In this document: positions 18,614 to 25,863 of the stretch, one piece after another | How positions within the stretch are numbered: the first letter of the stretch is position 1 | How the letters are laid out: each line of letters opens with the position of its first letter | Source of the DNA: Cuspidothrix issatschenkoi CHARLIE-1 | Lineage (GTDB): Bacteria > Cyanobacteriota > Cyanobacteriia > Cyanobacteriales > Nostocaceae | DNA: 32,995 nucleotides | Assembly (NCBI RefSeq): GCF_002934005.1 | Contig: NZ_PGEM01000031.1 | Coordinates: forward strand, 1 to 32,995 | Reading direction: 5' to 3' | Notes under the pieces: generated by a model | The model's database searches: none | What the model was told of the DNA's origin: nothing | Seen by the model: the letters and a program-made list of their open reading frames with translations, nothing else | Translations under genes and position numbers: made by a program

Positions 18614-20539
18614 ATGACAAATACCCCTATTTCGCCCATAGAAGTAGTTAATGCCGCAATTAATAGTCACAATCCATTTACTAACGCTGGGATTGTTAAA
18701 GAACAGGATGTTTGGGGAAAAGGAGTCCCCGACGTACCCACATTAAATGCTCATGCTTCTAATCAAGTTTTTAAAGCCATTGAATTTGTTCGCAAAAGCA
18801 AGTCTAGTCAAGATAAAGTGACCTCAATTGCTATTACTGCACAGCAGGGAGTTGGTAAAACCCATCTTTTGAGTCGCATTCGTCATGAACTAGAAAAAGT
18901 AGGTGGTGCTTTATTCGTTTATGCCGGTGGTAATAACTATACAGACTTAAATTTTGTTAAGTATCAATTCCAGCAAACTTTAGCAGATAGTCTCAGTAAA
19001 ACTGGTAGCCAACAAGTCATGCAATGGCAAGAGATTGCCGCAGCTATGGCCAACGAAGGTAGAGAAAATCCTCCTACTCCAGCAGAGTTAGTCAAAAGAT
19101 TTGACCACGCTTATAAAAGTAGTTTGGCTAAAAATAAAAACTTAATGAATGCTCTGCAAAAACAGATTATTAGAAATAAGTCTGATGCAGATCCCTATAT
19201 TATTCGAGCTATTCTATGGACACTTTCAGAAACACAAGCCCCTTTTGCAATTAAATGGCTATCTGGTGAAGAATTAGCTCAATTAAATGCTGATGAATTG
19301 GGATTACCCAATCCTAGTAAAACTAATCAAGATAGAGAAGCTGAGGCTCTCAAAAATATTCAACAAATTTTGAATTTAGTTGGTTATTACAACTCGATTA
19401 TTATTTGTTTTGATGAAATAGATGTTAAAAATAACTCCACTGAGGATGGGTTACCAACAGAAAGTGTAATTGCTAATTTCGTGAAAATTCTCCATGATAC
19501 TTTGGAAAATTCAGACCTTAGTCAAGGCGTGGTTATTCTGACAGTTATGTTACCGGAAACATGGAGAGATAAAGTAAACTCCATTCAAGGTGGTACGCCT
19601 GATAGAATTTCCAAATTTACACAACGAAAACCAATAGATTTAAAACCTGTTAGTGCTGATTACATGGTACAGTTAGCAACGGTGTGGTTACGAGAATATT
19701 ATAGTTCAAAAAATTTAATTCCTCCACATATACTTTACCCATTTGAAGAAAGTCATCTGAGAGAATACGGTAAAAATAAACCAACTGTTAGAGAAGCTTT
19801 GCGGTGGTGTGCAAATAACTTTAAGGTTGAAGAAGAGAAACTTCCTGCTGATCCATTTGAAAGGTTTGAATTAGCCTTTACAAGAGAAAGTGACGTAAAG
19901 TTTGAAGAATATGTAGAGGATAGTTCTCTTATCGCTGAAGCCCTATATTTTGGCTTTAATACTTTAAAAGGAAAGATTTTGGAAGAGGTTATGATTCAAG
20001 AAATTACAAATGATATCAAGCCCAAAGCACACAATAAAAATTTTATCAACTTCAAAATTATTGGCAATGAAAATGGTAAAGAAGTAAAAATCGGTGTAGC
20101 AGTTATCCAAGATTCTCAATCTACATTAAATGCGTGTTTGAAACGGTTAAATGACTATCATACTTTTGATTTAACCCGTGGTTGTTTAGTGCGTTCTCAT
20201 TCCAAAATAAAACAAATGAAAAAAACAGCAGCAACATATAGTTTGCTGAATGAGTTGATTTTACACAAAGGGGGAGAAAATGTAGATTTAATAGAAGATC
20301 AAATTCGCCCACTTGTAGCCATATTAGCTATTTATCAAAAGCGACAAAATTATAAACTAACAGAAGAACAGATTTTTGACTTTATCTCTCAGAATAAGAT
20401 TACATTTGATAATCTGTTATTAAGAGAAATTTTAAGTGATCCATCTGGTGAGATACCTGAAGTTGATGATGCTCCCGATTGGGGAGATGATGATGTTATT
20501 GATAATGATGATGGTGGTTTAGATGAGTTATTTGGTTAA
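18614..20539 (+). CDS. Cdc6/ORC-like AAA+ ATPase of a putative defence operon
   Basis: 641-residue P-loop NTPase. The Walker A is ITAQQGVGKTH (residues 74-84; the usual first glycine is A76). The Walker B is IIICFDEID (262-270, D267-E268). A sensor-1-like strand VVILTVMLPETW (about 306-317) and RISKF (R331) with LKPVSADYMVQLATVWL follow as in AAA_16/ORC-type ATPases. The region from about 430 to 570 (KIGVAVIQDS, FDLTRGCLVRSHSKI) has the strand-helix rhythm of a degenerate restriction-endonuclease-like fold; this is weak inference. The tail is strongly acidic (DDAPDWGDDDVIDNDDGGLD), perhaps a protein-docking segment. The nuclease gene starts 6 bp downstream, so translation is probably coupled. 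It presumably acts as the ATP-driven sensor or loader of the operon. Confidence 0.75.
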   Translation: MTNTPISPIEVVNAAINSHNPFTNAGIVKEQDVWGKGVPDVPTLNAHASNQVFKAIEFVRKSKSSQDKVTSIAITAQQGVGKTHLLSRIRHELEKVGGALFVYAGGNNYTDLNFVKYQFQQTLADSLSKTGSQQVMQWQEIAAAMANEGRENPPTPAELVKRFDHAYKSSLAKNKNLMNALQKQIIRNKSDADPYIIRAILWTLSETQAPFAIKWLSGEELAQLNADELGLPNPSKTNQDREAEALKNIQQILNLVGYYNSIIICFDEIDVKNNSTEDGLPTESVIANFVKILHDTLENSDLSQGVVILTVMLPETWRDKVNSIQGGTPDRISKFTQRKPIDLKPVSADYMVQLATVWLREYYSSKNLIPPHILYPFEESHLREYGKNKPTVREALRWCANNFKVEEEKLPADPFERFELAFTRESDVKFEEYVEDSSLIAEALYFGFNTLKGKILEEVMIQEITNDIKPKAHNKNFINFKIIGNENGKEVKIGVAVIQDSQSTLNACLKRLNDYHTFDLTRGCLVRSHSKIKQMKKTAATYSLLNELILHKGGENVDLIEDQIRPLVAILAIYQKRQNYKLTEEQIFDFISQNKITFDNLLLREILSDPSGEIPEVDDAPDWGDDDVIDNDDGGLDELFG

Positions 20540-20545
20540 TTAATT

Positions 20546-21943
20546 ATGAATAAATACGTTTCAATTTATAACGCTTTATGTTTACCTGCGCCCGATGTTG
20601 AAGCTTTAATACAAGGGCAAATTATTGCCGCAATTCCTCGTAAATTGCTGACTTCTGGGCAAAACTTTGCTCTTTATCCTGTTGACACATCAGTAAATGT
20701 GCTTTCAATTAAAGCATGGGCTAAATGTGAACTTTGCGAAATTCTAGATCAAACAACACCATTAGATATTTTATCTCAATTAACAATCTGGAAACTAGAA
20801 AAATTTGAGGAAATATTACAAAATCGTCCGCATTTTTTCCTGGCTTATTTGCGAGTTTATCATTTAGATAAACCCTATGAAATTCCAGTTATTCCTAATA
20901 TTCAAGATAAACTAGGAAAATTTGTCGGTTTACCTAATAATATTTATGTTTCCGAAAATAAACCTGTATTAAGTGATTATGTATTTAATCAACGTAAAAA
21001 ACAATTAGAAAACCGCCAACCTCCCCTACATCCTGAACTAGAAGATTTACAAAGTGCATTATCACAAATAGCTAATAATAACCTAGTAGCGCAACAATTA
21101 GAACAGGAAATTAGAGTATTTTTAGGATGGAATAGCGAACCTGTTAAAAATAACCTAAAATCTGAATTATCCTGGATAAAAACAATTGCAGCTTTAGGAG
21201 ATAGAAGCATAGAAAAAGATGAAGGTAAAAGCAACTATCAAGCGGGTACAGACTTTGAAAACATCTCCCGTCAAAGTTTAGAATTTTTAGGGTTTAAAGT
21301 AGAAAATGCTTATAAAGGTGGTGCGGGAGGATTAGATTTATATTGTTCCCAACCTTATCCGTTAGTATGTGAATGTAAAGCAGGTAAAACTATTCCTAGT
21401 GGTACAATTGAGGAATTACTTAAACTAGGTGGAATGCACTTAGGTGCAGATAAATTTCTGAATTCACCAAAATTAGTAATAGGTCCAGGTAACGCTACCT
21501 CAGATAATCTCAAATCCTCCAAAGGATGGAAAGTAAGTATTATTAAAGCTATGACATTACAAAAATTAGTGGAACTCAAAGCAAAATATCCAGGTGCGAT
21601 CAACTTAATTGAATTAAAACAATATTTAGAACCGGGACAAATTGACGATAAAATTAATGAATATATAGATAAAGTAGAAAAAGAGATTAAATTGCGATCG
21701 CACATTATTCAACTTGTTAAAAACTATTTACAAAACTCAGGAATAGAATCTGCTGGTGCTGGAGTTGACGCTTTACATGGTGCATATTTTGGATCACATC
21801 CACCACAACAACTAAAACCAGAAGAAATGCACGAAATTTTAATAGAACTATCATCACCATTAACAGGTTACTTAGGAAGAGAAAAAGGCAACAACTGGAA
21901 AACAGATAAATTCTATTATTTACGAGACTTACCAATAAATTAA
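20546..21943 (+). CDS. PD-(D/E)XK nuclease with possible DUF1802/PUA-like N-terminus
   Basis: 465-residue last gene of the operon. A restriction-endonuclease-like core spans about 228-345, with E238 in GTDFENISRQSLEFLGFKV, D264 in GGAGGLDLY and E276-C-K278 in LVCECKAG. This is the canonical E...D(x11)ExK arrangement of the Mrr/PD-(D/E)XK class. Residues 1-115 (ALCLPAPDVEALIQG, FALYPV, LTIWKLEKFEEILQNRPHF, YLRVYHLDKPYEIP) follow the layout of DUF1802/PUA-like domains, which may read modified bases; that link is tentative. A helical linker (about 145-200) separates the two. A third domain at the C-terminus (about 385-465) ends GYLGREKGNNWKTDKFYYLRDLP. It is expected to cut DNA in response to the ATPase. 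An HIP1 site lies within the gene. Confidence 0.72.
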   Translation: MNKYVSIYNALCLPAPDVEALIQGQIIAAIPRKLLTSGQNFALYPVDTSVNVLSIKAWAKCELCEILDQTTPLDILSQLTIWKLEKFEEILQNRPHFFLAYLRVYHLDKPYEIPVIPNIQDKLGKFVGLPNNIYVSENKPVLSDYVFNQRKKQLENRQPPLHPELEDLQSALSQIANNNLVAQQLEQEIRVFLGWNSEPVKNNLKSELSWIKTIAALGDRSIEKDEGKSNYQAGTDFENISRQSLEFLGFKVENAYKGGAGGLDLYCSQPYPLVCECKAGKTIPSGTIEELLKLGGMHLGADKFLNSPKLVIGPGNATSDNLKSSKGWKVSIIKAMTLQKLVELKAKYPGAINLIELKQYLEPGQIDDKINEYIDKVEKEIKLRSHIIQLVKNYLQNSGIESAGAGVDALHGAYFGSHPPQQLKPEEMHEILIELSSPLTGYLGREKGNNWKTDKFYYLRDLPIN

Positions 21944-22011
21944 AAATAACTTTCTTCTCTCTTCTTTTCTTCCCTTCCTGTCCTTCGTTCCTTTGTGGTT
22001 CATTTCCCAAA

Positions 22012-22374
22012 TTATCCCAAAGTCAAAACACCATCTGGAAAATTCACCACCAAAGGCAAAAATTCCAACCACGCAGAAGCCAATAAAATCTCCGTTAATT
22101 CATCTCCAGCATAAACAGGAATTTCATACTCTTGATTATCTAATATCATTTTACCTAAATATCTTTTAAAGGTAATTTCACCCTGAGCAGTTCGCAGAAT
22201 TTCCTTATCTACATAATGCCAATTAAGTCCGTCTAAATCTTGTGTATTAATAGCCATAAAGCCTGTGAAACCACTATCAAATAAAGCATCCACAGGCAAA
22301 CTTAAACCATTATTAGTAACTAACTCAATTTCAAAAAATAGCTGCTTCTTTTCACCAAATGTACCCTGGATCAT
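22012..22374 (-). CDS. Retropepsin-like aspartic protease, copy 1
   Basis: Single-domain clan AA protease of 120 residues, half the size of pepsin, so it should act as a homodimer. The catalytic motif is D33-S34-G35 in LFDSGFTGFMAIN. The hydrophobic flap-side and C-terminal strands are ILLASAWLEFLPLVVNF. Its start overlaps the stop of the 105-residue gene upstream by 4 bp (ATGA), indicating translational coupling. By my ungapped count it is 83/120 identical to the protease encoded at 22731-23093. Such small proteases are frequent in cyanobacteria; substrates are unknown. It may process its coupled partner protein, which is inference. Confidence 0.78.
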   Translation of the reverse strand: MIQGTFGEKKQLFFEIELVTNNGLSLPVDALFDSGFTGFMAINTQDLDGLNWHYVDKEILRTAQGEITFKRYLGKMILDNQEYEIPVYAGDELTEILLASAWLEFLPLVVNFPDGVLTLG

Positions 22375-22688
22375 ATTCTCCCAGTTGCTCCAGATTCATT
22401 TAAACAAAAAACGCAATGATCAGCATTTGGGTATTTATCACGAGCTTTTTTATGTGCAATTTCTTTATCTTGATCAATCAAGTAATTACCACTATTTAAC
22501 TCAATAGCAATATACCATCCATAGTGTTCTTTTATCAACTGAGGACGCACTCTTTCAAAAATTGCCCGATAACGTTGATACTCTGCTTCATTTTCTGCTT
22601 TACGTCTAGCTAATTCTTCTGGTGATAAACTTAATTCAGGAAAAATCCTTCCTCTTTTTGCTGGTTGTTTTGGTGTTATTTGAGTCAT
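22371..22688 (-). CDS. Small charged protein paired with the protease, copy 1
   Basis: 105 residues, family unknown to me. A basic N-terminus (TPKQPAKRGRIFPEL) is followed by a long charged helix (SLSPEELARRKAENEAEYQR to FERVRPQLI) and a short alpha/beta domain with KEHYGWYIAIELNSGNYLIDQDKEIA and HCVFCLNESGATGRI. The last block resembles a small mixed fold in which the end of the chain (GATGRI) forms a strand. It is co-translated with the protease through an ATGA overlap. GGAG lies upstream of the ATG in the sequence ATGGAGTTAAAAACATG, and supports this start. The arrangement of a small protein coupled to a protease recalls a regulated pair; function is unproven. Confidence 0.7.
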   Translation of the reverse strand: MTQITPKQPAKRGRIFPELSLSPEELARRKAENEAEYQRYRAIFERVRPQLIKEHYGWYIAIELNSGNYLIDQDKEIAHKKARDKYPNADHCVFCLNESGATGRI

Positions 22689-22730
22689 GTTTTTAACTCC
22701 ATTTCTACTATTTTTATTTTATCAAAAAAA

Positions 22731-23093
22731 TCATCCCAAGGTCAAAACACCAGATTCAAAATTCACCACTAAAGGCAAAAACTCCAACCAAAGCGAACCT
22801 AATAAAATCTCCGTTAACTGATCTCCAGCATAAACAGGAAGTTCATACTCTTGATTATCTAATATCATTTTACCTAAATATAAATCAAAAGTTTTTTCTC
22901 CTTGCGCTGTTATCAATTCTTGTTCACGAATAAATTGCCAATCTAGTGCTTCTAAATCTTGTTTATTAATTGCTAGAAAACCTGTAAATCCAGTATCTAA
23001 CAGAGTCTCTACAGGTAAGTTTAAACCATGAGCATTAATCAAATCAATTTCAAAAAATAGCTGCCCCCCATCACCAAAATAACCCTCTATCAT
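22731..23093 (-). CDS. Retropepsin-like aspartic protease, copy 2
   Basis: Second copy of the 120-residue protease, with the canonical D33-T34-G35 triad in LLDTGFTGFLAIN (copy 1 has DSG, also functional in this clan). LLGSLWLEFLPLVVNF forms the C-terminal active-site-supporting strands. Divergence between the copies concentrates around residues 50-65 and the first 25 residues; the segment LYLGKMILDNQEYE and the C-terminal third are nearly unchanged. Its start overlaps its partner's stop by 4 bp, as in copy 1. The unit repeats at exactly 719 bp from copy 1, so it arose by tandem duplication. Confidence 0.78.
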   Translation of the reverse strand: MIEGYFGDGGQLFFEIDLINAHGLNLPVETLLDTGFTGFLAINKQDLEALDWQFIREQELITAQGEKTFDLYLGKMILDNQEYELPVYAGDQLTEILLGSLWLEFLPLVVNFESGVLTLG

Positions 23094-23407
23094 ATTCTCC
23101 CAACTGCTCCAATTTCATTCAGTCGAAACATACAATGTACAGCATGAGGGTGTTTTTCTCGTGCTTGCTGACTAGCAACTTCTATATCTTGATCAACAAA
23201 ATAATCACCACTATCAGGTTCTACGGCAATATACCAGTTATAGTGTTCTTTCATCAATTCAGGACGCACACGCTCAAAAATTGCCCGACAACGTTTGTGA
23301 AATGCGTCTCTTTCTGCTTCACGTTTAGCTAATTCTTCCGGTGATAAAGTTAATTCAGGAAAAATTCTTCCTCTTCTTCTTGCTGTTTTTGATGTTATTT
23401 GAGTCAT
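23090..23407 (-). CDS. Small charged protein paired with the protease, copy 2
   Basis: Paralogue of the 105-residue protein at 22371, with the same blocks: RRRGRIFPELTLSPEELA, AIFERVRPELMKEHY, WYIAVEPDSGDYFVDQD, and the ending LNEIGAVGRI. An ATG at 23422 would add five residues (MDFKP). I prefer the ATG at 23407 because it gives the same length and N-terminus (MTQIT) as copy 1. The upstream ATG corresponds to an out-of-frame ATG in copy 1 that serves there as part of the ribosome binding site. It is coupled to protease copy 2 by an ATGA overlap. Function is unknown. Confidence 0.7.
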   Translation of the reverse strand: MTQITSKTARRRGRIFPELTLSPEELAKREAERDAFHKRCRAIFERVRPELMKEHYNWYIAVEPDSGDYFVDQDIEVASQQAREKHPHAVHCMFRLNEIGAVGRI

Positions 23408-23495
23408 GGGTTTAAAATCCATTTTTACTATTTTAATATGAGTAGTAGTATTTCCAGAATTTAAGGATGTTTTAAGATTGGTTTTGAGTACAAAT

Positions 23496-24539
23496 TCAAC
23501 TTGTCAATTGATATAGCTTTAATCCTTTTCTGGTATCAACATCAAATTTTAACCCGATCTCCATTCCTTGGGTTGTTTTAATCTCAGGGATTGACTCACC
23601 ATTAATACTTTCTATTGTAGCTTCTTGACAGTAGGATTCTCCAACTAAAATAATAGTGCTACCAACTGACAGTAAATATTTTCCATCTGCGGTTAAAATA
23701 GCAGCTTGACGTTTTTTAAACCACTCTGTAATTTTACCAACTTCTTGCGCTTGACCAATTGATTTTTTCCTTTCAAGCACCTGATAATTTACTAATTCAG
23801 TTAGTGCTTGACATAAACTTTCAACAAAATCACATAATTCTAGCAGTGCTTCAGCAGCTAACCAATTATCTATATTTGTTCCATGTGCTGCATCATTTCG
23901 ATAACTAATTAATGTATTGAGTTCTTTTTCAATCGAGGTTTCATTTGCTCTGATTTCTTCTATAAAATATTTTACATATCTATGTTTTAGAATCCAACCC
24001 CAACTATCAAAAATACCAGCATTTGCTAATAATTTCTCTAGACTATTTTTACGTAAATTCTGCTCATGAAAGAGAAAAGCTTGTGGTAATAGTTCATAGT
24101 TATCTTCACCATTTTCTCCATTTAATAATCTGTAAATAACTTGTTGTACAGATAGGTTATCATATCTAATATTATCTTTCTTCAATATTTCTTGCAGCAG
24201 TCTTCCTACTCCACTTTGGTGAGTTGTACGAATAGTTTCATTTAATTTTGAATAATTTGAATATAAACTTGGTAAAATAATTAACCAATCTCGAATTAAA
24301 TCTTCTACAAATGTTTCGTAAATAGCATATAAACGAGTGACTACAGCACAGTGATCATAAATACGCCAATCTGTTACTTTAGGGACATCTTGAAATATAT
24401 CCATGAGAATTGTTTTTGTGTCTTCTGTGTATTCAGAAACATCTCCAAAAGCAACGTATCTAATTTTATCATTAGTTTTAATGATGGAACGAATTGTAGA
24501 AATATTAGCTTTTACAGCCATGAGCAGATTTTGAAACAT
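23496..24539 (-). CDS. HEPN RNase-like protein (MAE_28990/MAE_18760-type)
   Basis: 347-residue protein with an all-helical HEPN-type domain across about 60-250. The active-site motif is R214-N-D-A-A-H219 (R-x4-H) in LISYRNDAAHGTN, the signature of HEPN ribonucleases in toxin-antitoxin and defence systems. The sequence style (YDHCAVVTRLYAIYETFVEDLIRDWL near the start) matches the MAE_28990/MAE_18760 group first noted in Microcystis. A C-terminal beta-rich region (about 268-347: AAILTADGKYLLSVGSTIILV through GLKFDVDTRKGLKLY) is an added domain of unknown role. It starts 6 bp after the DUF262 stop and is surely co-transcribed with it. RNA cleavage in response to infection or stress is the inferred role. 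Confidence 0.75.
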   Translation of the reverse strand: MFQNLLMAVKANISTIRSIIKTNDKIRYVAFGDVSEYTEDTKTILMDIFQDVPKVTDWRIYDHCAVVTRLYAIYETFVEDLIRDWLIILPSLYSNYSKLNETIRTTHQSGVGRLLQEILKKDNIRYDNLSVQQVIYRLLNGENGEDNYELLPQAFLFHEQNLRKNSLEKLLANAGIFDSWGWILKHRYVKYFIEEIRANETSIEKELNTLISYRNDAAHGTNIDNWLAAEALLELCDFVESLCQALTELVNYQVLERKKSIGQAQEVGKITEWFKKRQAAILTADGKYLLSVGSTIILVGESYCQEATIESINGESIPEIKTTQGMEIGLKFDVDTRKGLKLYQLTS

Positions 24540-24545
24540 TGCTTT

Positions 24546-25715
24546 TTACTCTGCTATGGCTTGAGATAACATATCATCAAATAGTCTAATTCTTTCTTGA
24601 ATATCAGACTTAGTTTTCCCACCTCCAGTAAACAGCTTTGATTTATCTTCTCTAAACATAATTTTAGTTCTTTCAATTACTTTTGATTTACGTTCTAGTA
24701 AAATATCAGCATTTTCTAAATGTCTACTAAAACCTACCATTACTGCGTCATAATAAGCTTTGTATGCTTTATTCTTCCAGGTATTAGACTGAGGATCGAA
24801 AGGTTTGAATAAATTCTCATCATATATTTGGTGAGATAGATTTATAGTTTTAATAAAAATTTCTGAAAGAAATTCTATATCTTGACCAGAAAATGATAGA
24901 CTTTTCATCATATATAAGTCGAGAAATCCCTCCATACCATTACTAAATTTATCGGTATTACGCAATGCAAAAAAACGCAGAATTAATTCTACATCCTCCA
25001 TCTTTTTGTAGAGGTTATTTCTCTGAATTTCTTCATCATCAATAGGTATATTCCAAGCTTCTTTAAAAATTGGATTAGTTGCTAATTCTAGCAATAATTG
25101 ATTAAACTGACCATAAAATGAACAATTACGTATTTCCTGACGACTGAGTTCTACTCCTCCAGTATTGATACGTGCAAAAGCAAGCTGTTTGAGAAGTAGA
25201 GCATCTTCTGGACTAGATGTTGACTCTGTAATTAAAACTATAGTCGAGATAGAACGGCGATCAATTCCTGCTTTAATATTGCCAGGAAGTGTATTATATG
25301 TACGTTTATTGAGTTCTGGCCAAAGTTCTAAACCTGTTAATTGCAGACGATTTTCATAAAAATCTTTAAGAGCAGTAATTCTCTGTTGACCATCCATTAC
25401 TTCATAGACATTATATTTCTTTTCATACAGAATAATGGGAGGTACGGGAATATTAATTAAAAAAGATTCTATTAGTTGAGATTGTTTTTTCGGATCCCAT
25501 CTATTCCTTCTTTGATAAAAAGGTCTAAGATCCATATAACCGGGTTTCTTTAAAGATTCTACAAAAGCTGGTAGCTTTTCCCGGTTCATTTCAGTTAATA
25601 TTCTTTGTTCACCTTTTTCATATTTATCATTTATTTGTTGATCAGACATAGTGATGTGGTTTAGAGATGGTGTTTTTTCCCACATCTTTTCTTCAGTTGG
25701 AGCTAGAAGTTGCAT
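24546..25715 (-). CDS. DUF262 (GmrS/ParB-like) domain protein
   Basis: 389 residues. The DUF262 core contains PFYQRRNRWDPKKQSQLIESFLINIPVP (split here as PFYQRRNRWD and QLIESFLINIPVP, about 65-92) and the nucleotide-binding ParB-fold motif VMDGQQRITAL (106-116). It also contains the downstream FARINTGGVELSRQEIRN block (about 180-197). Proteins with this fold use nucleotides and occur in defence enzymes such as GmrS and BrxU (established for those). There is no DUF1524/HNH nuclease domain at the C-terminus; the nuclease function is instead supplied by the adjacent HEPN gene. The ATG at 25715 has an upstream GGAGA (25727-25731 on the reverse strand), but an internal ATG (M23) is also possible. 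Confidence 0.8.
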   Translation of the reverse strand: MQLLAPTEEKMWEKTPSLNHITMSDQQINDKYEKGEQRILTEMNREKLPAFVESLKKPGYMDLRPFYQRRNRWDPKKQSQLIESFLINIPVPPIILYEKKYNVYEVMDGQQRITALKDFYENRLQLTGLELWPELNKRTYNTLPGNIKAGIDRRSISTIVLITESTSSPEDALLLKQLAFARINTGGVELSRQEIRNCSFYGQFNQLLLELATNPIFKEAWNIPIDDEEIQRNNLYKKMEDVELILRFFALRNTDKFSNGMEGFLDLYMMKSLSFSGQDIEFLSEIFIKTINLSHQIYDENLFKPFDPQSNTWKNKAYKAYYDAVMVGFSRHLENADILLERKSKVIERTKIMFREDKSKLFTGGGKTKSDIQERIRLFDDMLSQAIAE

Positions 25716-25800
25716 TGACTACATTCTCCTTCAATGGTGATAAAAATAGACCTATCTACAAATTAGTTTAACCTGATTAGTTAAAGGTAAAAACATAATT

Positions 25801-25841
25801 TCAGGACTTACGCAAAAAGAACCGAAAGTACGTAAGTCCTA
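25801..25841. repeat. Palindromic repeat, AGGACTTACG family
   Basis: Arms AGGACTTACG (25803-25812) and CGTAAGTCCT (25831-25840). The reverse complement of the element at 13133-13170 matches it through TCAGGACTTACGCAAAAAGA and again at the other arm, differing only in a few central bases. Placed between the DUF262 and chlD genes, both on the minus strand. Confidence 0.8.
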
Positions 25842-25863
25842 AATTTATAGACAGGTCTAATAA

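Noticed and set aside
17897-21943. Assignment of the operon to BREX, DISARM or a type I restriction system
   Set aside because: The required methyltransferase, PglZ-type or helicase components are missing.
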